Source: Aquibacillus sediminis
GTDB lineage: Bacteria > Bacillota > Bacilli > Bacillales > Amphibacillaceae
Reading direction: 5' to 3'
Assembly: GCF_005870085.1 (NCBI RefSeq)
Contig: NZ_SZNM01000002.1
Span: 248,001-312,000, forward strand
DNA: 64,000 nucleotides
Below are positions 21,100 through 31,837 of this stretch, one piece after another. The position numbers and the translations under genes were made by a program. Positions within the stretch are counted from its first letter, which is position 1; every line of letters begins with the position of its first letter. The notes beneath the pieces are model-generated. The model searched no databases and was not told the DNA's origin. It saw nothing but the letters and a program-made list of their open reading frames with translations.

Positions 21100-22002
21100 A
21101 TGGAAACAAACTTTAAATCAGGATTTATATCGATCATTGGACGACCAAATGTAGGAAAATCAACTTTTATGAATCGCGTGATCGGACAAAAAATTGCGAT
21201 TATGAGCGATAAACCGCAAACAACAAGAAACAAAGTACAAGGTGTATTAACCGAAAAAGATGCTCAATTCATTTTTATTGATACACCTGGTATTCACAAA
21301 CCAAAACACAAACTTGGTGATTTTATGGTGAAGATTGCCGAGAATACGTTAAACGAAGTTGACGCGGTTTTATTTATGATTAATGCAGAAGAAGGATATG
21401 GTAGAGGTGACCAATTTATTCTTGATCGATTGCAAAAAGTAAATAATCCAGTATTTTTAATTATTAATAAAATTGATCAAGTGCACCCAGATCAACTTTT
21501 ACCTCTAATCGACGAGTACAAAAACAAATTTGAATTTGAAGAGATCATCCCAATCTCAGCTCTAGAAGGAAATAATGTTGACCATCTTTTACAAGTAGTT
21601 AAAAGCCACTTGCCAGAGGGGCCGCAATATTATCCAGAGGATCAAGTAACAGATCATCCGGAACGGTTTATTATTAGTGAGTTGATAAGAGAAAAAGCTC
21701 TGCAATTGACTAGAGAAGAGATACCACATTCCATTGCAGTGGTTATTGATAACATTGAAGAGCGTGAGAATGAAAAACTATTAGTGCAAGCAACGATTGT
21801 TACAGAACGGAAATCACAAAAAGGCATTATTATTGGTAAACAGGGTTCTATGCTTAAAGAAATTGGAAAAAGGGCAAGACGAGATATTGAGGCGTTATTA
21901 GGAACGAAAGTGTATTTAGAATTATGGGTGAAGGTGCAAAAGGATTGGAGAAATCGTCAACAACAATTAACAGAGTTTGGGTTTAGCAACGAAGAATATT
22001 AG
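21100..22002 (+). CDS. era: GTPase Era
   Basis: Essential GTPase for 30S ribosome assembly. 300 residues: G1 [11 protein letters not shown]2 region [12 protein letters not shown]3 [11 protein letters not shown]4 NKIDQV and G5 SALEG, then a C-terminal KH domain with [14 protein letters not shown] binding the 16S rRNA 3' end. Start ATG behind TGGAGGA. In B. subtilis it follows cdd; here it follows a repeat and a terminator, so it needs its own promoter (TTGTCG near 21016 with an AT-rich -10 is weak). Confidence 0.97.
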   Translation: METNFKSGFISIIGRPNVGKSTFMNRVIGQKIAIMSDKPQTTRNKVQGVLTEKDAQFIFIDTPGIHKPKHKLGDFMVKIAENTLNEVDAVLFMINAEEGYGRGDQFILDRLQKVNNPVFLIINKIDQVHPDQLLPLIDEYKNKFEFEEIIPISALEGNNVDHLLQVVKSHLPEGPQYYPEDQVTDHPERFIISELIREKALQLTREEIPHSIAVVIDNIEERENEKLLVQATIVTERKSQKGIIIGKQGSMLKEIGKRARRDIEALLGTKVYLELWVKVQKDWRNRQQQLTEFGFSNEEY

Positions 22003-22098
22003 TATACTTGGTAATTTTTTATACTCATTACTAAGTCAAGATTAGGACATTCTATTAGTAAGCAAGATAAAATGTACTAAAGAAAGGTGGGGTTTCTT

Positions 22099-22245
22099 GT
22101 GATCGACTTGTCTTGGAAAGTATTTAGTCAAACAGGAAACATTGAAACCTATTTATTGATGAAGGAACTTGAAAATGTATATGATGAAACATTTCATTCG
22201 AAAAATGAGGAAAAGGAATTAAAAGAGTTAGATACACAAATGTGA
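22099..22245 (+). CDS. yqzL: Small YqzL-family protein
   Basis: A 48-residue protein beginning (GTG) MIDLSWKVFSQTGNIETYLL and ending in a Lys/Glu-rich tail, matching the YqzL family in size, N-terminal sequence and position between era and recO. Ribosome site AAAGGTGGGG. Function unknown. No cysteine and no membrane segment; probably a small cytoplasmic helical protein. Confidence 0.8.
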   Translation: MIDLSWKVFSQTGNIETYLLMKELENVYDETFHSKNEEKELKELDTQM

Positions 22246-22270
22246 ATATAATTGGAATCAGGTGAAAACG

Positions 22271-23014
22271 TTGTTCGAAAAAGTAGAAGGAATTATTTTG
22301 CGAACACATGATTATGGGGAAACACATAAAATAGTCAATATTTTAACAAAGGAAAAAGGAAAAATAGGTGCAATAGCAAGAGGCGCGAAAAAACCAAAAA
22401 GTCGAATGGCTGCGATAACGCAGCCATTTATACATGGTTCATTTTTAATTCAAAAGGGATCCAGTTTAGCAACATTACAACAAGGTGAAGTGCTCACATC
22501 GTTACGTAAAATTAGAGAAGACATTATTAAAACAGCATATGCAACCTACATAGCCGAATTGACGGAGAAACTTGTCGATGAAAAGCAACCGGATTTCTTT
22601 TTGTATAATCAACTATTTCAAACGTTACTATTTATTGCGGAAGATAAAGATCCAGAAATATTAGCAATCATTTATGAATTAAAAATGTATCAGAAGAATG
22701 GTTTTGCCCCCCAAGTAGATCATTGCGTTAGTTGTCAAGGGGAATTTGATCGATATGTTTTTTCTGTTTTAGAGGGTGGTTTGCTATGTACGAACTGTAT
22801 GCATATTGATCCCAACTCTAAAGCATTGCCGCCCAAACTAGTAAAGTTGTTACAGGTTTTCTCATCAATTGATGTTGCTAGGATTGGAAATATCTCCGTT
22901 AAGCAAGAAAACAAACGTTTGCTCCAACAATTAATGGACGCATATTATGAACAATATGGTGGTTATTTTATTAAATCGAAAAAGTTTCTTAAACAATTGG
23001 ACATGTTAAAATGA
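22271..23014 (+). CDS. recO: DNA repair protein RecO
   Basis: RecO loads RecA with RecF and RecR on ssDNA-binding-protein-coated DNA. About 247 residues with the N-terminal OB fold (EGIILRTHDYGETHKIVNIL) and a zinc-binding site formed by CVSC (about 150) and CTNC (about 172). I chose TTG 22271 because the AGGTG site has proper spacing and MFEKVEGI aligns with other RecO starts; GTG 22262 would add three residues. Follows yqzL by 25 bp. Confidence 0.93.
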   Translation: MFEKVEGIILRTHDYGETHKIVNILTKEKGKIGAIARGAKKPKSRMAAITQPFIHGSFLIQKGSSLATLQQGEVLTSLRKIREDIIKTAYATYIAELTEKLVDEKQPDFFLYNQLFQTLLFIAEDKDPEILAIIYELKMYQKNGFAPQVDHCVSCQGEFDRYVFSVLEGGLLCTNCMHIDPNSKALPPKLVKLLQVFSSIDVARIGNISVKQENKRLLQQLMDAYYEQYGGYFIKSKKFLKQLDMLK

Positions 23015-23021
23015 GATACTA

Positions 23022-23050
23022 TTGACAAACGATTAAAATTTCAGTAAGAT
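23022..23050 (+). promoter_or_regulatory. Promoter of the glyQS T-box operon
   Basis: TTGACA (23022-23027), 17-bp spacer, TAAGAT (23045-23050), placed just after the recO stop and before the T-box leader. Confidence 0.8.
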
Positions 23051-23074
23051 TTTAGTTAAATTTGACACGTATTG

Positions 23075-23270
23075 CAATGATAGAGAGTAGTACTTAACCT
23101 CTTCTTTTTAAGAGAGTCCAGGATGGTGGAAACTGGATAAAGAAGGTTTAAGGAAGGCACTCTTGAGCAGGTTGGTAAAAGTGGCTAACTTATTAGAGTT
23201 AGCAAATAGGGTGGAACCGCGGAAATCCCGTCCCTATGTCTTATTAAGACATAAGGACGGGATTTTTTGT
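23075..23270 (+). promoter_or_regulatory. Glycine T-box riboswitch upstream of glyQS
   Basis: Leader RNA that senses uncharged tRNA-Gly. Visible parts: stem I with AGAGAGTCCAGG and GGTGGAAACTGG (23111-23136), a specifier GGC at 23156-23158 in AAGGAAGGCACTC, the T-box sequence GGGTGGAACCGCG at 23209-23221, and the competing terminator (stem AATCCCGTCC/GGACGGGATT, 23224-23269, with TTTTTT). Uncharged tRNA-Gly pairing with the specifier and T-box would favour the antiterminator and expression of glyQS. Confidence 0.95.
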
Positions 23271-23301
23271 ATTTGAGAATAGATTAAATGGAGGTTTAAC
23301 A

Positions 23302-24195
23302 ATGACGATTCAAGAAATGATTTTAACCTTGCAAAAACACTGGTCAGATCAGAATTGTATATTAATGCAAGCGTATGATGTTGAAAAAGGTGCAGGTACG
23401 ATGTCACCGATGACACTATTACGGAGTTTAGGGCCAGAACCATGGAATGTTGCATATGTCGAACCTTCCCGTAGGCCAGCAGATGGTCGTTATGGGCAGA
23501 ACCCGAATCGTTTGTATCAACATCACCAATTCCAAGTGATTATGAAGCCGTCTCCTGAAAATATTCAAGAATTGTATCTCGATTCATTAAAAGCTTTAGG
23601 AATTGATCCTTTACAACATGATATTCGGTTTGTTGAAGACAACTGGGAAAACCCAACCCTAGGTGCAGCTGGATTAGGTTGGGAAGTTTGGTTAGATGGC
23701 ATGGAAATTACCCAATTTACTTATTTCCAACAAATTGGTGGATTAGAAGCAAACCCTGTTGCCGTTGAAATTACATATGGAATTGAACGACTTGCTTCTT
23801 ACATTCAAGATAAAGAAAATGTATTTGATTTAGAATGGACACATGGCGTAACGGTAGGAGATATTTTCTATCAACCTGAATATGAACACTCAACTTATAC
23901 TTTTGAAGAGTCAGATACAGACATGTTATTCAATTTATTTAGCACGTATGAACAGGAAGCGAAGCGAATCATGGAAAAGGGACTTGTTTTCCCTGCTTAT
24001 GATTATGTTCTGAAATGTTCCCATACCTTTAACTTGCTAGATGCAAAAGGTGTGATTTCTGTTACCGAACGTACTGGTTATATTGGAAGGGTGCGAAATC
24101 TTGCACGAGCAATTGCAAAAGCCTATGTCGAAGAACGGGAACGTTTAGGATTTCCAATGCTAAAAGGGGAGGCTGTCACTGATGAAAACAACTAA
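23302..24195 (+). CDS. glyQ: Glycyl-tRNA synthetase alpha subunit
   Basis: Catalytic alpha chain of the bacterial alpha2-beta2 glycyl-tRNA synthetase, 297 residues. Class II aminoacylation motifs are in [20 protein letters not shown] and the [11 protein letters not shown] region, and the characteristic [19 protein letters not shown] is near residue 150. ATG after TGGAGG. Overlaps glyS by 14 bp. Regulated by the T-box upstream. Confidence 0.98.
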   Translation: MTIQEMILTLQKHWSDQNCILMQAYDVEKGAGTMSPMTLLRSLGPEPWNVAYVEPSRRPADGRYGQNPNRLYQHHQFQVIMKPSPENIQELYLDSLKALGIDPLQHDIRFVEDNWENPTLGAAGLGWEVWLDGMEITQFTYFQQIGGLEANPVAVEITYGIERLASYIQDKENVFDLEWTHGVTVGDIFYQPEYEHSTYTFEESDTDMLFNLFSTYEQEAKRIMEKGLVFPAYDYVLKCSHTFNLLDAKGVISVTERTGYIGRVRNLARAIAKAYVEERERLGFPMLKGEAVTDENN

Positions 24196-26269
24196 TGTAC
24201 TGTTTGAAATAGGACTAGAAGAAATGCCTGCTCGTTTTTTAAACGATGCACAAAAACAGTTAGAGCAAAAAACACGCGATTGGTTAACCGAATTACGTAT
24301 TCCGTTTGAAAAAATTAAAACCTATGTTACCCCAAGAAGGTTAGCCGTTGTTATAACCGAAGTTGCAGAGAAGCAACACGACATAGAAGAAGAGGCAAAA
24401 GGTCCCGCTAAGAAAATTGCATTAGATGAAGAAGGGAATTGGTCGAAAGCTGCAATCGGGTTTACAAAGGGGCAAGGCAAAAATGTCGAGGATATTTATT
24501 TTAAAGAATTAAAAGGTATAGAGTATGCTTATGTCAATAAATTTATTGAAGGGAAACAAACGAAAGAATTATTACCAGCTTTTAAAGATGTTATTTTAAG
24601 CTTAACGTTTCCTAAAAATATGAGATGGAGTAATCACAATTTGCGGTTTGTTCGTCCGATTCGCTGGATGGTAGCCTTGAATGAGCATGAAATTATTCCA
24701 TTTGAAATAACAGGTGTTCCTACAAACAACGAGTCACAAGGTCATCGTTTTCTAGGGGAACCAATCGAGATCTCTTCTCCTTCAACCTATGTGGATCAAT
24801 TAAAACAACAATATGTTATTGTGGATTCAGATGAACGAAAGGACTTGATTTTACAAGGAATCAAAGCACTAGAAGGGAGACAAAATTGGAAAGTAGTGGT
24901 TGACCAAGATCTTCTTGATGAAGTTAGTCATTTGGTTGAGTTTCCAACTGTATTTTCTGGAGCATTTAGTGAAGAATTTTTATCTGTACCTGAAGAAGCG
25001 TTAATCACTTCGATGAAAGAACATCAACGGTACTTTCCAGTGAGAACCCAAGATGGAGAACTACTTCCTAACTTTGTCGCGGTGCGAAATGGGGATGACC
25101 ATCACCTTGAGACAGTTTCCAAAGGGAATGAAAAAGTGTTAAAAGCTCGTCTTTCTGATGCACGTTTCTTTTATGAAGAAGATCAAAAGCATTCAATCGA
25201 AGAAAATGTGAATAAATTAGAAAAAATGGTGTTTCAAGAGAAATTAGGAACGATTGCTGATAAAGTAAGACGTACAATCACGATTACGAAAAAGCTTTGC
25301 TCGTTATTACAGTTAGACGAACAAACAACTAAGAATGCTGTTCGTGCCGCTGAAATAAGTAAATTTGATTTAGTAACGAACATGGTCAATGAGTTTACAG
25401 AGCTACAAGGTATCATGGGTGAAAAATATGCAATCCTATTTGGTGAGAATCAACAAGTTGCTAAAGCTATTAATGAGCATTATATGCCGCGTCATGCTGG
25501 TGGAGAATTGCCTGAAACGGTTGCAGGTTCTGTTGTTAGTATTGCGGATAAATTAGATACGATTGTTGGTTGTTTATCTGTAGGTATTATTCCAAGTGGT
25601 TCACAAGATCCATATGCATTAAGAAGACAGGCGCTTGGAATTTTACAGATCATCAATAATCAAGCGTGGGATGTGAATGTAGATGAATTGTTTGCCACTA
25701 CACTAGAGGTTTATCAACATACCGATATTGAAACAAGTGATTTGAAAGAAGTCGCAGAAAGTATTAAAGAATTCTTTACGTTACGAGCATCTTATATTCT
25801 AAAAGATCAACAAGTGGACCAAGATGTTAGGGATGCAGTGTTAGCTAGTGGAATCGGTAATGTTGCTTTTACGATTGCGAAAGCTAAACAACTAATGGAA
25901 AAGCGTCATGATTCATCCTTTAAACCAACACAAGAGGCATTGGTAAGGGTGCTTAATATTGCAGCTAAGGGTGAGGATACAGGTATTGATCCTCAATTGT
26001 TTGAGAATAAACAAGAACAGGAGTTGTTTGATACTTTCCAGACAGTAAACACCACGTATCAAAAGTGCCTAAATAATCATTTAGCTGATGAAGCATTGCA
26101 ACAGCTTACAACATTAACTAGTCCAATACATGAGTTTTTTGAACATACGATGGTAATGACGGAAAACGATAATTTAAAAACCAACCGTTTATCATTGTTA
26201 AACCAAATTGCGGATATCATCTATGCATTTGCTGATTTAACGAAAATACAATGGAAACAGCAACAGTAA
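24182..26269 (+). CDS. glyS: Glycyl-tRNA synthetase beta subunit
   Basis: Beta chain that binds and helps charge tRNA-Gly, 695 residues. Family features: [13 protein letters not shown] at the start, [10 protein letters not shown] near 185, [10 protein letters not shown] near 280, and a C-terminal HD-like plus anticodon-binding region (about 570-690). Start overlaps glyQ; ribosome site GGGGAGG. A perfect inverted repeat (GGAAACAGCA/TGCTGTTTCC, 26253-26280) overlaps the stop but lacks a T run. In B. subtilis ccpN comes next; it is absent here. Confidence 0.97.
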   Translation: MKTTNVLFEIGLEEMPARFLNDAQKQLEQKTRDWLTELRIPFEKIKTYVTPRRLAVVITEVAEKQHDIEEEAKGPAKKIALDEEGNWSKAAIGFTKGQGKNVEDIYFKELKGIEYAYVNKFIEGKQTKELLPAFKDVILSLTFPKNMRWSNHNLRFVRPIRWMVALNEHEIIPFEITGVPTNNESQGHRFLGEPIEISSPSTYVDQLKQQYVIVDSDERKDLILQGIKALEGRQNWKVVVDQDLLDEVSHLVEFPTVFSGAFSEEFLSVPEEALITSMKEHQRYFPVRTQDGELLPNFVAVRNGDDHHLETVSKGNEKVLKARLSDARFFYEEDQKHSIEENVNKLEKMVFQEKLGTIADKVRRTITITKKLCSLLQLDEQTTKNAVRAAEISKFDLVTNMVNEFTELQGIMGEKYAILFGENQQVAKAINEHYMPRHAGGELPETVAGSVVSIADKLDTIVGCLSVGIIPSGSQDPYALRRQALGILQIINNQAWDVNVDELFATTLEVYQHTDIETSDLKEVAESIKEFFTLRASYILKDQQVDQDVRDAVLASGIGNVAFTIAKAKQLMEKRHDSSFKPTQEALVRVLNIAAKGEDTGIDPQLFENKQEQELFDTFQTVNTTYQKCLNNHLADEALQQLTTLTSPIHEFFEHTMVMTENDNLKTNRLSLLNQIADIIYAFADLTKIQWKQQQ

Positions 26270-26311
26270 TTGCTGTTTCCATCTGTATTTGAACAACAGG
26301 GGGGAATACTT

Positions 26312-27115
26312 ATGGATAAACTGATAACCTATGTCGTATCTGACTCAGTTGGAGAAACCGCAGAATTCGTCATTAAAGCTGCATTGAGTCAATTTATTTT
26401 AGATGAAGAATATGAGATTCATCGAATCCCCTATGTCGAAAATAGTGACATTCTAAAAAAAATAGTTGCACAGGCAAGTACGCAAGGAGCAATTATTGGT
26501 TTTACACTTGTAGACCCAGTTTTTAGAAAACTACTATTAAGTGAAGCTAAAAAGTTGAATGTAGAATGTATAGATATTATGGGGCCAATGATGGAAGCGA
26601 TGGAGCGAGTGTTTAACCGAGCACCGAAACTGGAACCGGGATTAGTTCACCAGTTAGATGCGGACTACTTCAAACGTGTGGAAGCAATCGAATTTGCTGT
26701 TAGATACGATGATGGTCGTGATCCGAGAGGTATTTCCCAAGCAGATATTATTTTGATCGGTGTGTCTCGTACATCTAAAACACCGCTTTCTCAATATTTA
26801 GCTCATAAACGACTCAAAGTAGCGAATGTACCGATTGTTCCAGAAGTAGAACCGCCGAAAGAACTATTTCGAATCGACCCTTCCAAATGTATTGGCCTTA
26901 AAATAAGTCCGGAAAAATTAAACGATATACGAAGGGAACGGTTACGAGCATTAGGACTAGGTCCACAAGCGCATTATGCAGATATGAAACGGATACATCA
27001 AGAAATTTCTTACTTTGAAGAAATCATTAAAAAGATTGGTTGTCCTGTAATCGATGTGTCGAATAAAGCTGTCGAAGAGACTGCTAATGTAATTGTTAAT
27101 ATGATGAGGGAATGA
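26312..27115 (+). CDS. yqfL: Pyruvate, phosphate/water dikinase regulatory protein (YqfL)
   Basis: DUF299 protein, a bifunctional kinase/pyrophosphorylase that switches PEP-forming dikinases off and on by reversible threonine phosphorylation. 267 residues with the N-terminal [12 protein letters not shown] motif, the P-loop-like [15 protein letters not shown] (about 150-165), and [20 protein letters not shown] 26312 follows GGGGGGAA; upstream in-frame codons overlap the glyS hairpin. The target dikinase is not in the window. Confidence 0.92.
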   Translation: MDKLITYVVSDSVGETAEFVIKAALSQFILDEEYEIHRIPYVENSDILKKIVAQASTQGAIIGFTLVDPVFRKLLLSEAKKLNVECIDIMGPMMEAMERVFNRAPKLEPGLVHQLDADYFKRVEAIEFAVRYDDGRDPRGISQADIILIGVSRTSKTPLSQYLAHKRLKVANVPIVPEVEPPKELFRIDPSKCIGLKISPEKLNDIRRERLRALGLGPQAHYADMKRIHQEISYFEEIIKKIGCPVIDVSNKAVEETANVIVNMMRE

Positions 27116-27125
27116 GTTATAAGAG

Positions 27126-27161
27126 AGGCTCTTACTTGTACTTTAGTAAGAGCCTTTTTGT
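27126..27161 (+). terminator. Terminator after yqfL
   Basis: AGGCTCTTAC...GTAAGAGCCT stem followed by TTTTTG. Confidence 0.88.
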
Positions 27162-27695
27162 CGTTTCACAACTGTATGTTTAATGGGAAAATCCAGACTA
27201 AAGAACGATATACCAAAATGAAGAACTTGAGCTTAACCGCCAAATAAGCTTGAAAAGTAGAATAACGGAGGGGGGTACCGGGCCGGACGAAATAGCACTT
27301 TTTTGAAAAAATACCCCAAAATCACAAAAAAACTTCAAAAAAAGTATAGTAATTTAGTTTTTTTTGTATTATAATTATTTTTTGTGAAAAAATGTTTCTA
27401 TATAAACCTTTTTGCATACATATGATTATTCAGAAAAGTGGAACATTTTACTCACTAGAAGGAATCCGCTTCTATTTATCGAATTAATGACTATAATCAG
27501 AATATATGCAATTCAAATTTATTGCTATGAAAGATGATTTTAGTTAAGGAGGTATATTGTTAATACATGTTTATCTATCATGCTTTTTAGACAACAATAT
27601 ACAACAAGACTAATTTTTATTTTTGAAAAAATGTCGAATCATGAAGGGTTTTCTTTATCTTTATAGAATATAAAGTATAAGATATGGTGATTTTC
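27162..27695 (+). other. Long AT-rich leader region upstream of dnaG
   Basis: About 530 bp without a recognised gene, where B. subtilis has yqxD. It holds an isolated GC-rich patch (GGAGGGGGGTACCGGGCCGG near 27268-27288), A/T tracts with TATAAT at 27370-27375, and a perfect ribosome site AAGGAGG at 27546-27552. A possible 18-codon TTG-initiated peptide (27557-27613, MLIHVYLSCFLDNN...) follows it. Promoters of the dnaG-rpoD operon probably lie here, but I cannot assign one firmly. Confidence 0.5.
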
Positions 27696-29513
27696 ATGCC
27701 TGGTCAAATTCCAGAAGAAACGATAGAACAAATTCGAAAGTCAAATGACATTGTGGATATTGTTGGTGAATATATTCAATTAAAGAAACAAGGTCGAAAT
27801 TATTTTGGATTATGCCCATTTCATGGTGAAAAGACACCATCGTTCTCAGTTGCGCAGGATAAGCAGATTTTTCATTGTTTTGGCTGTGGTAAAGGTGGGA
27901 ATGTCGTCACTTTTATCATGGAAATCGAAGGTTATTCCTTTTACCAAGCAATTACCTATCTAGCTGAAAAGAGTGGGCAAGAACTCCCAGAACAAATTCA
28001 ACAAAAAAATGAACATCATAGTAGTGAACATCAAGATGTTCTAAAGGCTTATGAATGGTTAACTAAATTATATCATCATTTGTTAAGACATACAAAAGAA
28101 GGTAAAGAGGGGTATCATTATTTATTAGATCGAGGTTTTACTGACGAGATTATAGATGCCTTTCAATTAGGTTTTTCGCCTAAATCCAAAGACTTTGTTG
28201 TCCAGTTTCTAGAAAATAAAGGATTTCATCGTCAGACAATGGTGAAAGCCGGTGTTTTGACAGCAAATGAAGAAAATGATGTAACAGATCGTTTTCGTGG
28301 CCGTGTCATGTTTCCTATTCGAAATCATACAGGGAAATGTGTAGGTTTTGGTGGTAGGACGATTACAGACCAGCAACCGAAATATTTAAATAGTCCTGAA
28401 ACAGAATTGTTCCAAAAAGGAAAACTGTTGTATAACTTTGATTTGGCTCGTCCGCAAATTCGTGCTAAGTCCGAAGCGGTCTTATTTGAAGGGTATATGG
28501 ATGTTATTTCAGCTTATCAAGCTGGTGTTACCAATGGCCTTGCAACATTAGGTACGTCGATTACAGAATCACAAGCCAAGCTAATCAAGAGGTATGTCGA
28601 TACGATCATCATTTGTTATGACTCGGATCAAGCTGGTATTCAAGCCTCACACAAGGCAGCCAAATTGTTGAAAAAAGTTGGTTGCACGGTGAAAGTTGCA
28701 AACATGCAACACGGGATGGACCCTGATGATTATATTAGAGAATATGGTGCAGACCGATTTAAAAAAGAAGTCATTGACCTAAGTGATCCGTATATGACAT
28801 TCCTGATGAAATATATCCGAAAAGATTTTAATCTAAATCTAGAAGGAGATCGCATACAATATGTTGAAAATGTACTTGATGAACTTGCACAAATTGACAA
28901 ACCTGTCGAAAGAGAACACTATCTTAAAGAGTTAGCAAATGATTTTGATTTATCTTGGCAAACATTAGCGCAAGAGATTAGTACGCGAAGGCAAAAGGTG
29001 GGTGTTCAGCAGGATAAGCCAAAACAAACGAGCCATACTAACATTATAACGAAACCTGTTAAAACTAAAAAGTTATTACCAGCTTATCATAATGCTGAAA
29101 GACAGTTGATAGCCTATATGTTGACGGATGTTACGATTGCTGACAAAGTCAAAGAAGAATTAGGTGGTGCCTTTAATGTTGATGAACATAAAGTAATTGT
29201 CACCTATTTATATGCTTTTTATGAAGAAGGGCATGAATCGAATATTAGTCAGTTTATCGAATTTCTTCCAGACCATGCTACAAAAGAATTAGTAGTACAG
29301 ATTGGTATGATACCTATCCATGATGACATCACGTCTCAGGAAATAAATGATTATATCCGAACCATTTATTTAGAGCAAAGTGATAAAGTGAAAATAAACC
29401 AGTTAAAAGCTAAACAAAAGGAAGCTGAGCGGCAAAACGACCCTGTTAAAGCAGCTCAAATTGGTATGGAAATACTAGAAATTCAAAGGCAATTAAAAAA
29501 CTCTAATCATTGA
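27696..29513 (+). CDS. dnaG: DNA primase DnaG
   Basis: Synthesises RNA primers at the replication fork. About 605 residues: N-terminal zinc-binding domain (CPFHGEKTPSF ... CFGCGKGGNV), TOPRIM catalytic core with LFEGYMDVISA and YDSDQAGIQA acidic residues (about 260-320), and a C-terminal helicase-interacting domain (about 460-600). ATG 27696 (MPGQIPEETIEQI) is chosen over ATG 27684 by comparison with other primases and a GGTGA site. First gene of the dnaG-rpoD operon. Confidence 0.96.
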   Translation: MPGQIPEETIEQIRKSNDIVDIVGEYIQLKKQGRNYFGLCPFHGEKTPSFSVAQDKQIFHCFGCGKGGNVVTFIMEIEGYSFYQAITYLAEKSGQELPEQIQQKNEHHSSEHQDVLKAYEWLTKLYHHLLRHTKEGKEGYHYLLDRGFTDEIIDAFQLGFSPKSKDFVVQFLENKGFHRQTMVKAGVLTANEENDVTDRFRGRVMFPIRNHTGKCVGFGGRTITDQQPKYLNSPETELFQKGKLLYNFDLARPQIRAKSEAVLFEGYMDVISAYQAGVTNGLATLGTSITESQAKLIKRYVDTIIICYDSDQAGIQASHKAAKLLKKVGCTVKVANMQHGMDPDDYIREYGADRFKKEVIDLSDPYMTFLMKYIRKDFNLNLEGDRIQYVENVLDELAQIDKPVEREHYLKELANDFDLSWQTLAQEISTRRQKVGVQQDKPKQTSHTNIITKPVKTKKLLPAYHNAERQLIAYMLTDVTIADKVKEELGGAFNVDEHKVIVTYLYAFYEEGHESNISQFIEFLPDHATKELVVQIGMIPIHDDITSQEINDYIRTIYLEQSDKVKINQLKAKQKEAERQNDPVKAAQIGMEILEIQRQLKNSNH

Positions 29514-29543
29514 TATAGAAGTAAGTTGGAAGGAGGGGGACTC

Positions 29544-30665
29544 ATGGCAAATAATAAGCCATCAAGTTCTAAAGAAACAAATAATGAACTAACTCTTGAA
29601 CAAGCGAAAGAACAATTATTAGAGTTAGGTAAAAAACGTGGTGTGTTAGCTTATGAAGAAGTTGCAGAGCGTTTGTCTAGCTTTGAATTAGAATCCGAAC
29701 AAATGGATGAATATTATGAGTACCTAGGGGAACAAGGTGTTGAAGTGATTGGTGACTCTGAAGAAGACCCAAGTATGCAACAGCTTGATAAAGAAGAGGA
29801 ATTTGACCTAAACGATTTAAGTGTACCATTGGGGATAAAAATCAATGATCCAGTTCGTATGTATTTAAAAGAGATTGGACGTGTTGATTTATTATCTGCT
29901 GAAGAAGAAATCAATTTAGCTAAACGAATCGAAGAAGGTGAGGAAGAAGCCAAACGTCGCTTAGCTGAAGCGAACTTACGATTGGTTGTAAGTATTGCAA
30001 AGAGATATGTTGGGCGTGGTATGCTGTTCCTTGATTTAATTCAAGAAGGGAATATGGGCTTAATAAAAGCTGTTGAAAAGTTTGATCATAGTAAAGGTTA
30101 CAAATTTAGTACGTATGCAACATGGTGGATCCGTCAAGCGATTACACGTGCAATCGCAGACCAAGCAAGAACGATACGTATTCCTGTACACATGGTTGAA
30201 ACCATTAATAAATTAATTCGTGTTCAAAGACAATTGCTACAAGATTTAGGACGTGAGCCAACTCCTGAAGAAATTGCAAAAGACATGGAATTATCCCCAG
30301 ACAAGGTAAGGGAAATATTAAAGATTGCCCAAGAACCTGTATCTTTAGAGACACCAATTGGTGAAGAAGATGATTCACACTTAGGTGATTTCATTGAAGA
30401 TCAAGAAGCTACATCTCCATCAGACCACGCTGCATATGAGTTGTTAAAAGAGCAGTTAGAAGATGTATTAGATACGTTAACAGACCGAGAAGAAAATGTT
30501 TTACGCTTGCGTTTCGGATTAGATGACGGACGTACTCGAACGCTTGAAGAAGTTGGTAAAGTCTTTGGTGTAACGCGAGAACGTATTAGACAAATTGAAG
30601 CCAAAGCATTACGTAAATTACGCCATCCAAGCCGAAGTAAACGACTAAAAGATTTTATGGAATAG
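29544..30665 (+). CDS. rpoD: RNA polymerase primary sigma factor SigA (RpoD)
   Basis: Housekeeping sigma-70 factor, 373 residues. Region 1.1 (about 1-90), region 1.2 ([16 protein letters not shown]), region 2 with the -10 recognition helix ([20 protein letters not shown]), region 3, and region 4.2 with the -35 recognition helix [23 protein letters not shown] 29544 after AAGGAGGGGG. Follows dnaG by 30 bp. The sigma-A promoters listed for rpsU, glyQ, ispH and the tRNA cluster fit this factor. Confidence 0.98.
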   Translation: MANNKPSSSKETNNELTLEQAKEQLLELGKKRGVLAYEEVAERLSSFELESEQMDEYYEYLGEQGVEVIGDSEEDPSMQQLDKEEEFDLNDLSVPLGIKINDPVRMYLKEIGRVDLLSAEEEINLAKRIEEGEEEAKRRLAEANLRLVVSIAKRYVGRGMLFLDLIQEGNMGLIKAVEKFDHSKGYKFSTYATWWIRQAITRAIADQARTIRIPVHMVETINKLIRVQRQLLQDLGREPTPEEIAKDMELSPDKVREILKIAQEPVSLETPIGEEDDSHLGDFIEDQEATSPSDHAAYELLKEQLEDVLDTLTDREENVLRLRFGLDDGRTRTLEEVGKVFGVTRERIRQIEAKALRKLRHPSRSKRLKDFME

Positions 30666-30671
30666 ATATAA

Positions 30672-30720
30672 AAATAGCTCAGTCATTGTAGTTCGCAGTG
30701 GCTGTGCATTTTTATTTTTT
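30672..30720 (+). terminator. Terminator after rpoD
   Basis: Imperfect stem GCTCAGTCATTG/CAGTGGCTGTGC followed by an AT-rich run with TTTTTATTTTTT. Confidence 0.65.
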
Positions 30721-30741
30721 CTTCTTGATGGAGTTGACATG

Positions 30742-31278
30742 ATGACAGAAGAGAGAAAGCGCACCATTATAAATGAAATAAAGTATTGGAAACAACATAA
30801 TCTATTACCAAGCCATTATTGTGATTTTTTACTTGCCTTATATTCTGAAGGGCAGGATATCTTAAATGATGATAACGTTTCACCCAATAACTGGTCCATT
30901 AGGTATACAATCATCTTGTTTGCTGATTTGTTGATGTTATTATTAACTTTCTTTGTCATTTATTTTACTCAATTAGCAACCGTAATGCAAATTGTGTTTA
31001 TAGTAATTTTGACAACAATATCGTATTTTCTTTTTTGGTATTGGAAGAAGGAAAACACAAAGCTATTGCATTATCTGATGATTATTTTTTTATTCCATAT
31101 ATTTTTGGATAGCGTTTTCATTTCGGGGCTTGTTTCATCAATGACATGGGTGTTTTACGCCGTTTTTTTATTAAATTGTCTTGTCTGGGTCATGATAGGT
31201 CGATTAAAAAAAGTAATTTTTTTGACTATATCTGGTATTATTGGGATAATCTTATTATTAGTTATCATTTTTATCTAA
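30742..31278 (+). CDS. Uncharacterised multi-pass membrane protein
   Basis: Not assigned to a named family. 178 residues: a cytoplasmic N-terminal helical segment (KRTIINEIKYWKQHNLLPSH...) followed by five or six membrane helices (about 55-178), ending in ILLLVIIFI. The N-terminal motif, I-x3-I-x2-W-x4-LLP, recurs in Bacillaceae membrane proteins between sigA and cccA. ATG 30742 is favoured (GATGGAG eight bases upstream); ATG 30739 also fits. Function unknown. Confidence 0.7.
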   Translation: MTEERKRTIINEIKYWKQHNLLPSHYCDFLLALYSEGQDILNDDNVSPNNWSIRYTIILFADLLMLLLTFFVIYFTQLATVMQIVFIVILTTISYFLFWYWKKENTKLLHYLMIIFLFHIFLDSVFISGLVSSMTWVFYAVFLLNCLVWVMIGRLKKVIFLTISGIIGIILLLVIIFI

Positions 31279-31404
31279 AATTTATTAGAAATGTAATACC
31301 TTTCCCTTTTATCTTAGTGTAAATTACAGTAAAATAAGGGTAGTTTTGGAAGTATTATCTAAATTTTTAGTACAAAAGGGGATACATAAGGAGGAAGTGA
31401 AAAC

Positions 31405-31764
31405 ATGAAAAGGAACCCAGTTATTCCTTATGCAATGATCGCGGTTTTGGGGATACTAGCTATGATTATTTTATCCGTGATAGGTCTTAACCAACAAGAA
31501 GAAATTGCTCAAGGTGATGGGGAGCAAACAGAAGAAGCGGTTAGTAGTCCAGAAGAAATAGCACAAGCAAGCTGTGTGAGTTGCCATGGGGGAAATTTAG
31601 AAGGTGATTTTGGACCTGATTTGACAACAATTGGTAGTAAGTATACCGAAGAAGAGTTATTAGACATTATTCTTAACGGTATTGAAGGAACATCCATGCC
31701 AGGGGGGACTGCTCAAGGTGAAGATGCTGAAGTGTTAGCGGAATGGCTAGCAGAACAGAAATAA
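31405..31764 (+). CDS. cccA: Membrane-anchored cytochrome c (CccA, c-550 type)
   Basis: Small electron carrier attached to the outer face of the membrane. 119 residues: an uncleaved N-terminal helix (about 8-28), an acidic linker, and a class I cytochrome c domain with the haem-binding CVSCH and the axial methionine in GTSMPGG. Position next to sigA matches B. subtilis cccA. Ribosome site AAGGAGGA. It likely passes electrons from menaquinol:cytochrome c reductase to terminal oxidase. Confidence 0.92.
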   Translation: MKRNPVIPYAMIAVLGILAMIILSVIGLNQQEEIAQGDGEQTEEAVSSPEEIAQASCVSCHGGNLEGDFGPDLTTIGSKYTEEELLDIILNGIEGTSMPGGTAQGEDAEVLAEWLAEQK

Positions 31765-31775
31765 AGTAAAGGTTA

Positions 31776-31812
31776 AAGCTTTCTGATTAGCTCAGAAGGC
31801 TTTTCTTTTTAA
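31776..31812 (+). terminator. Terminator after cccA
   Basis: AAAGCTTTCTGA-TTAGC-TCAGAAGGCTTT hairpin followed by TCTTTTT. Confidence 0.8.
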
Positions 31813-31837
31813 TATGCTCAAGGAGGACAAGTCATCA

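Noticed and set aside
27268-27288. GC-rich GGTACCGGGCC patch resembling a cloning polylinker
   Set aside because: Only a short chance-like match with no further vector sequence on either side.
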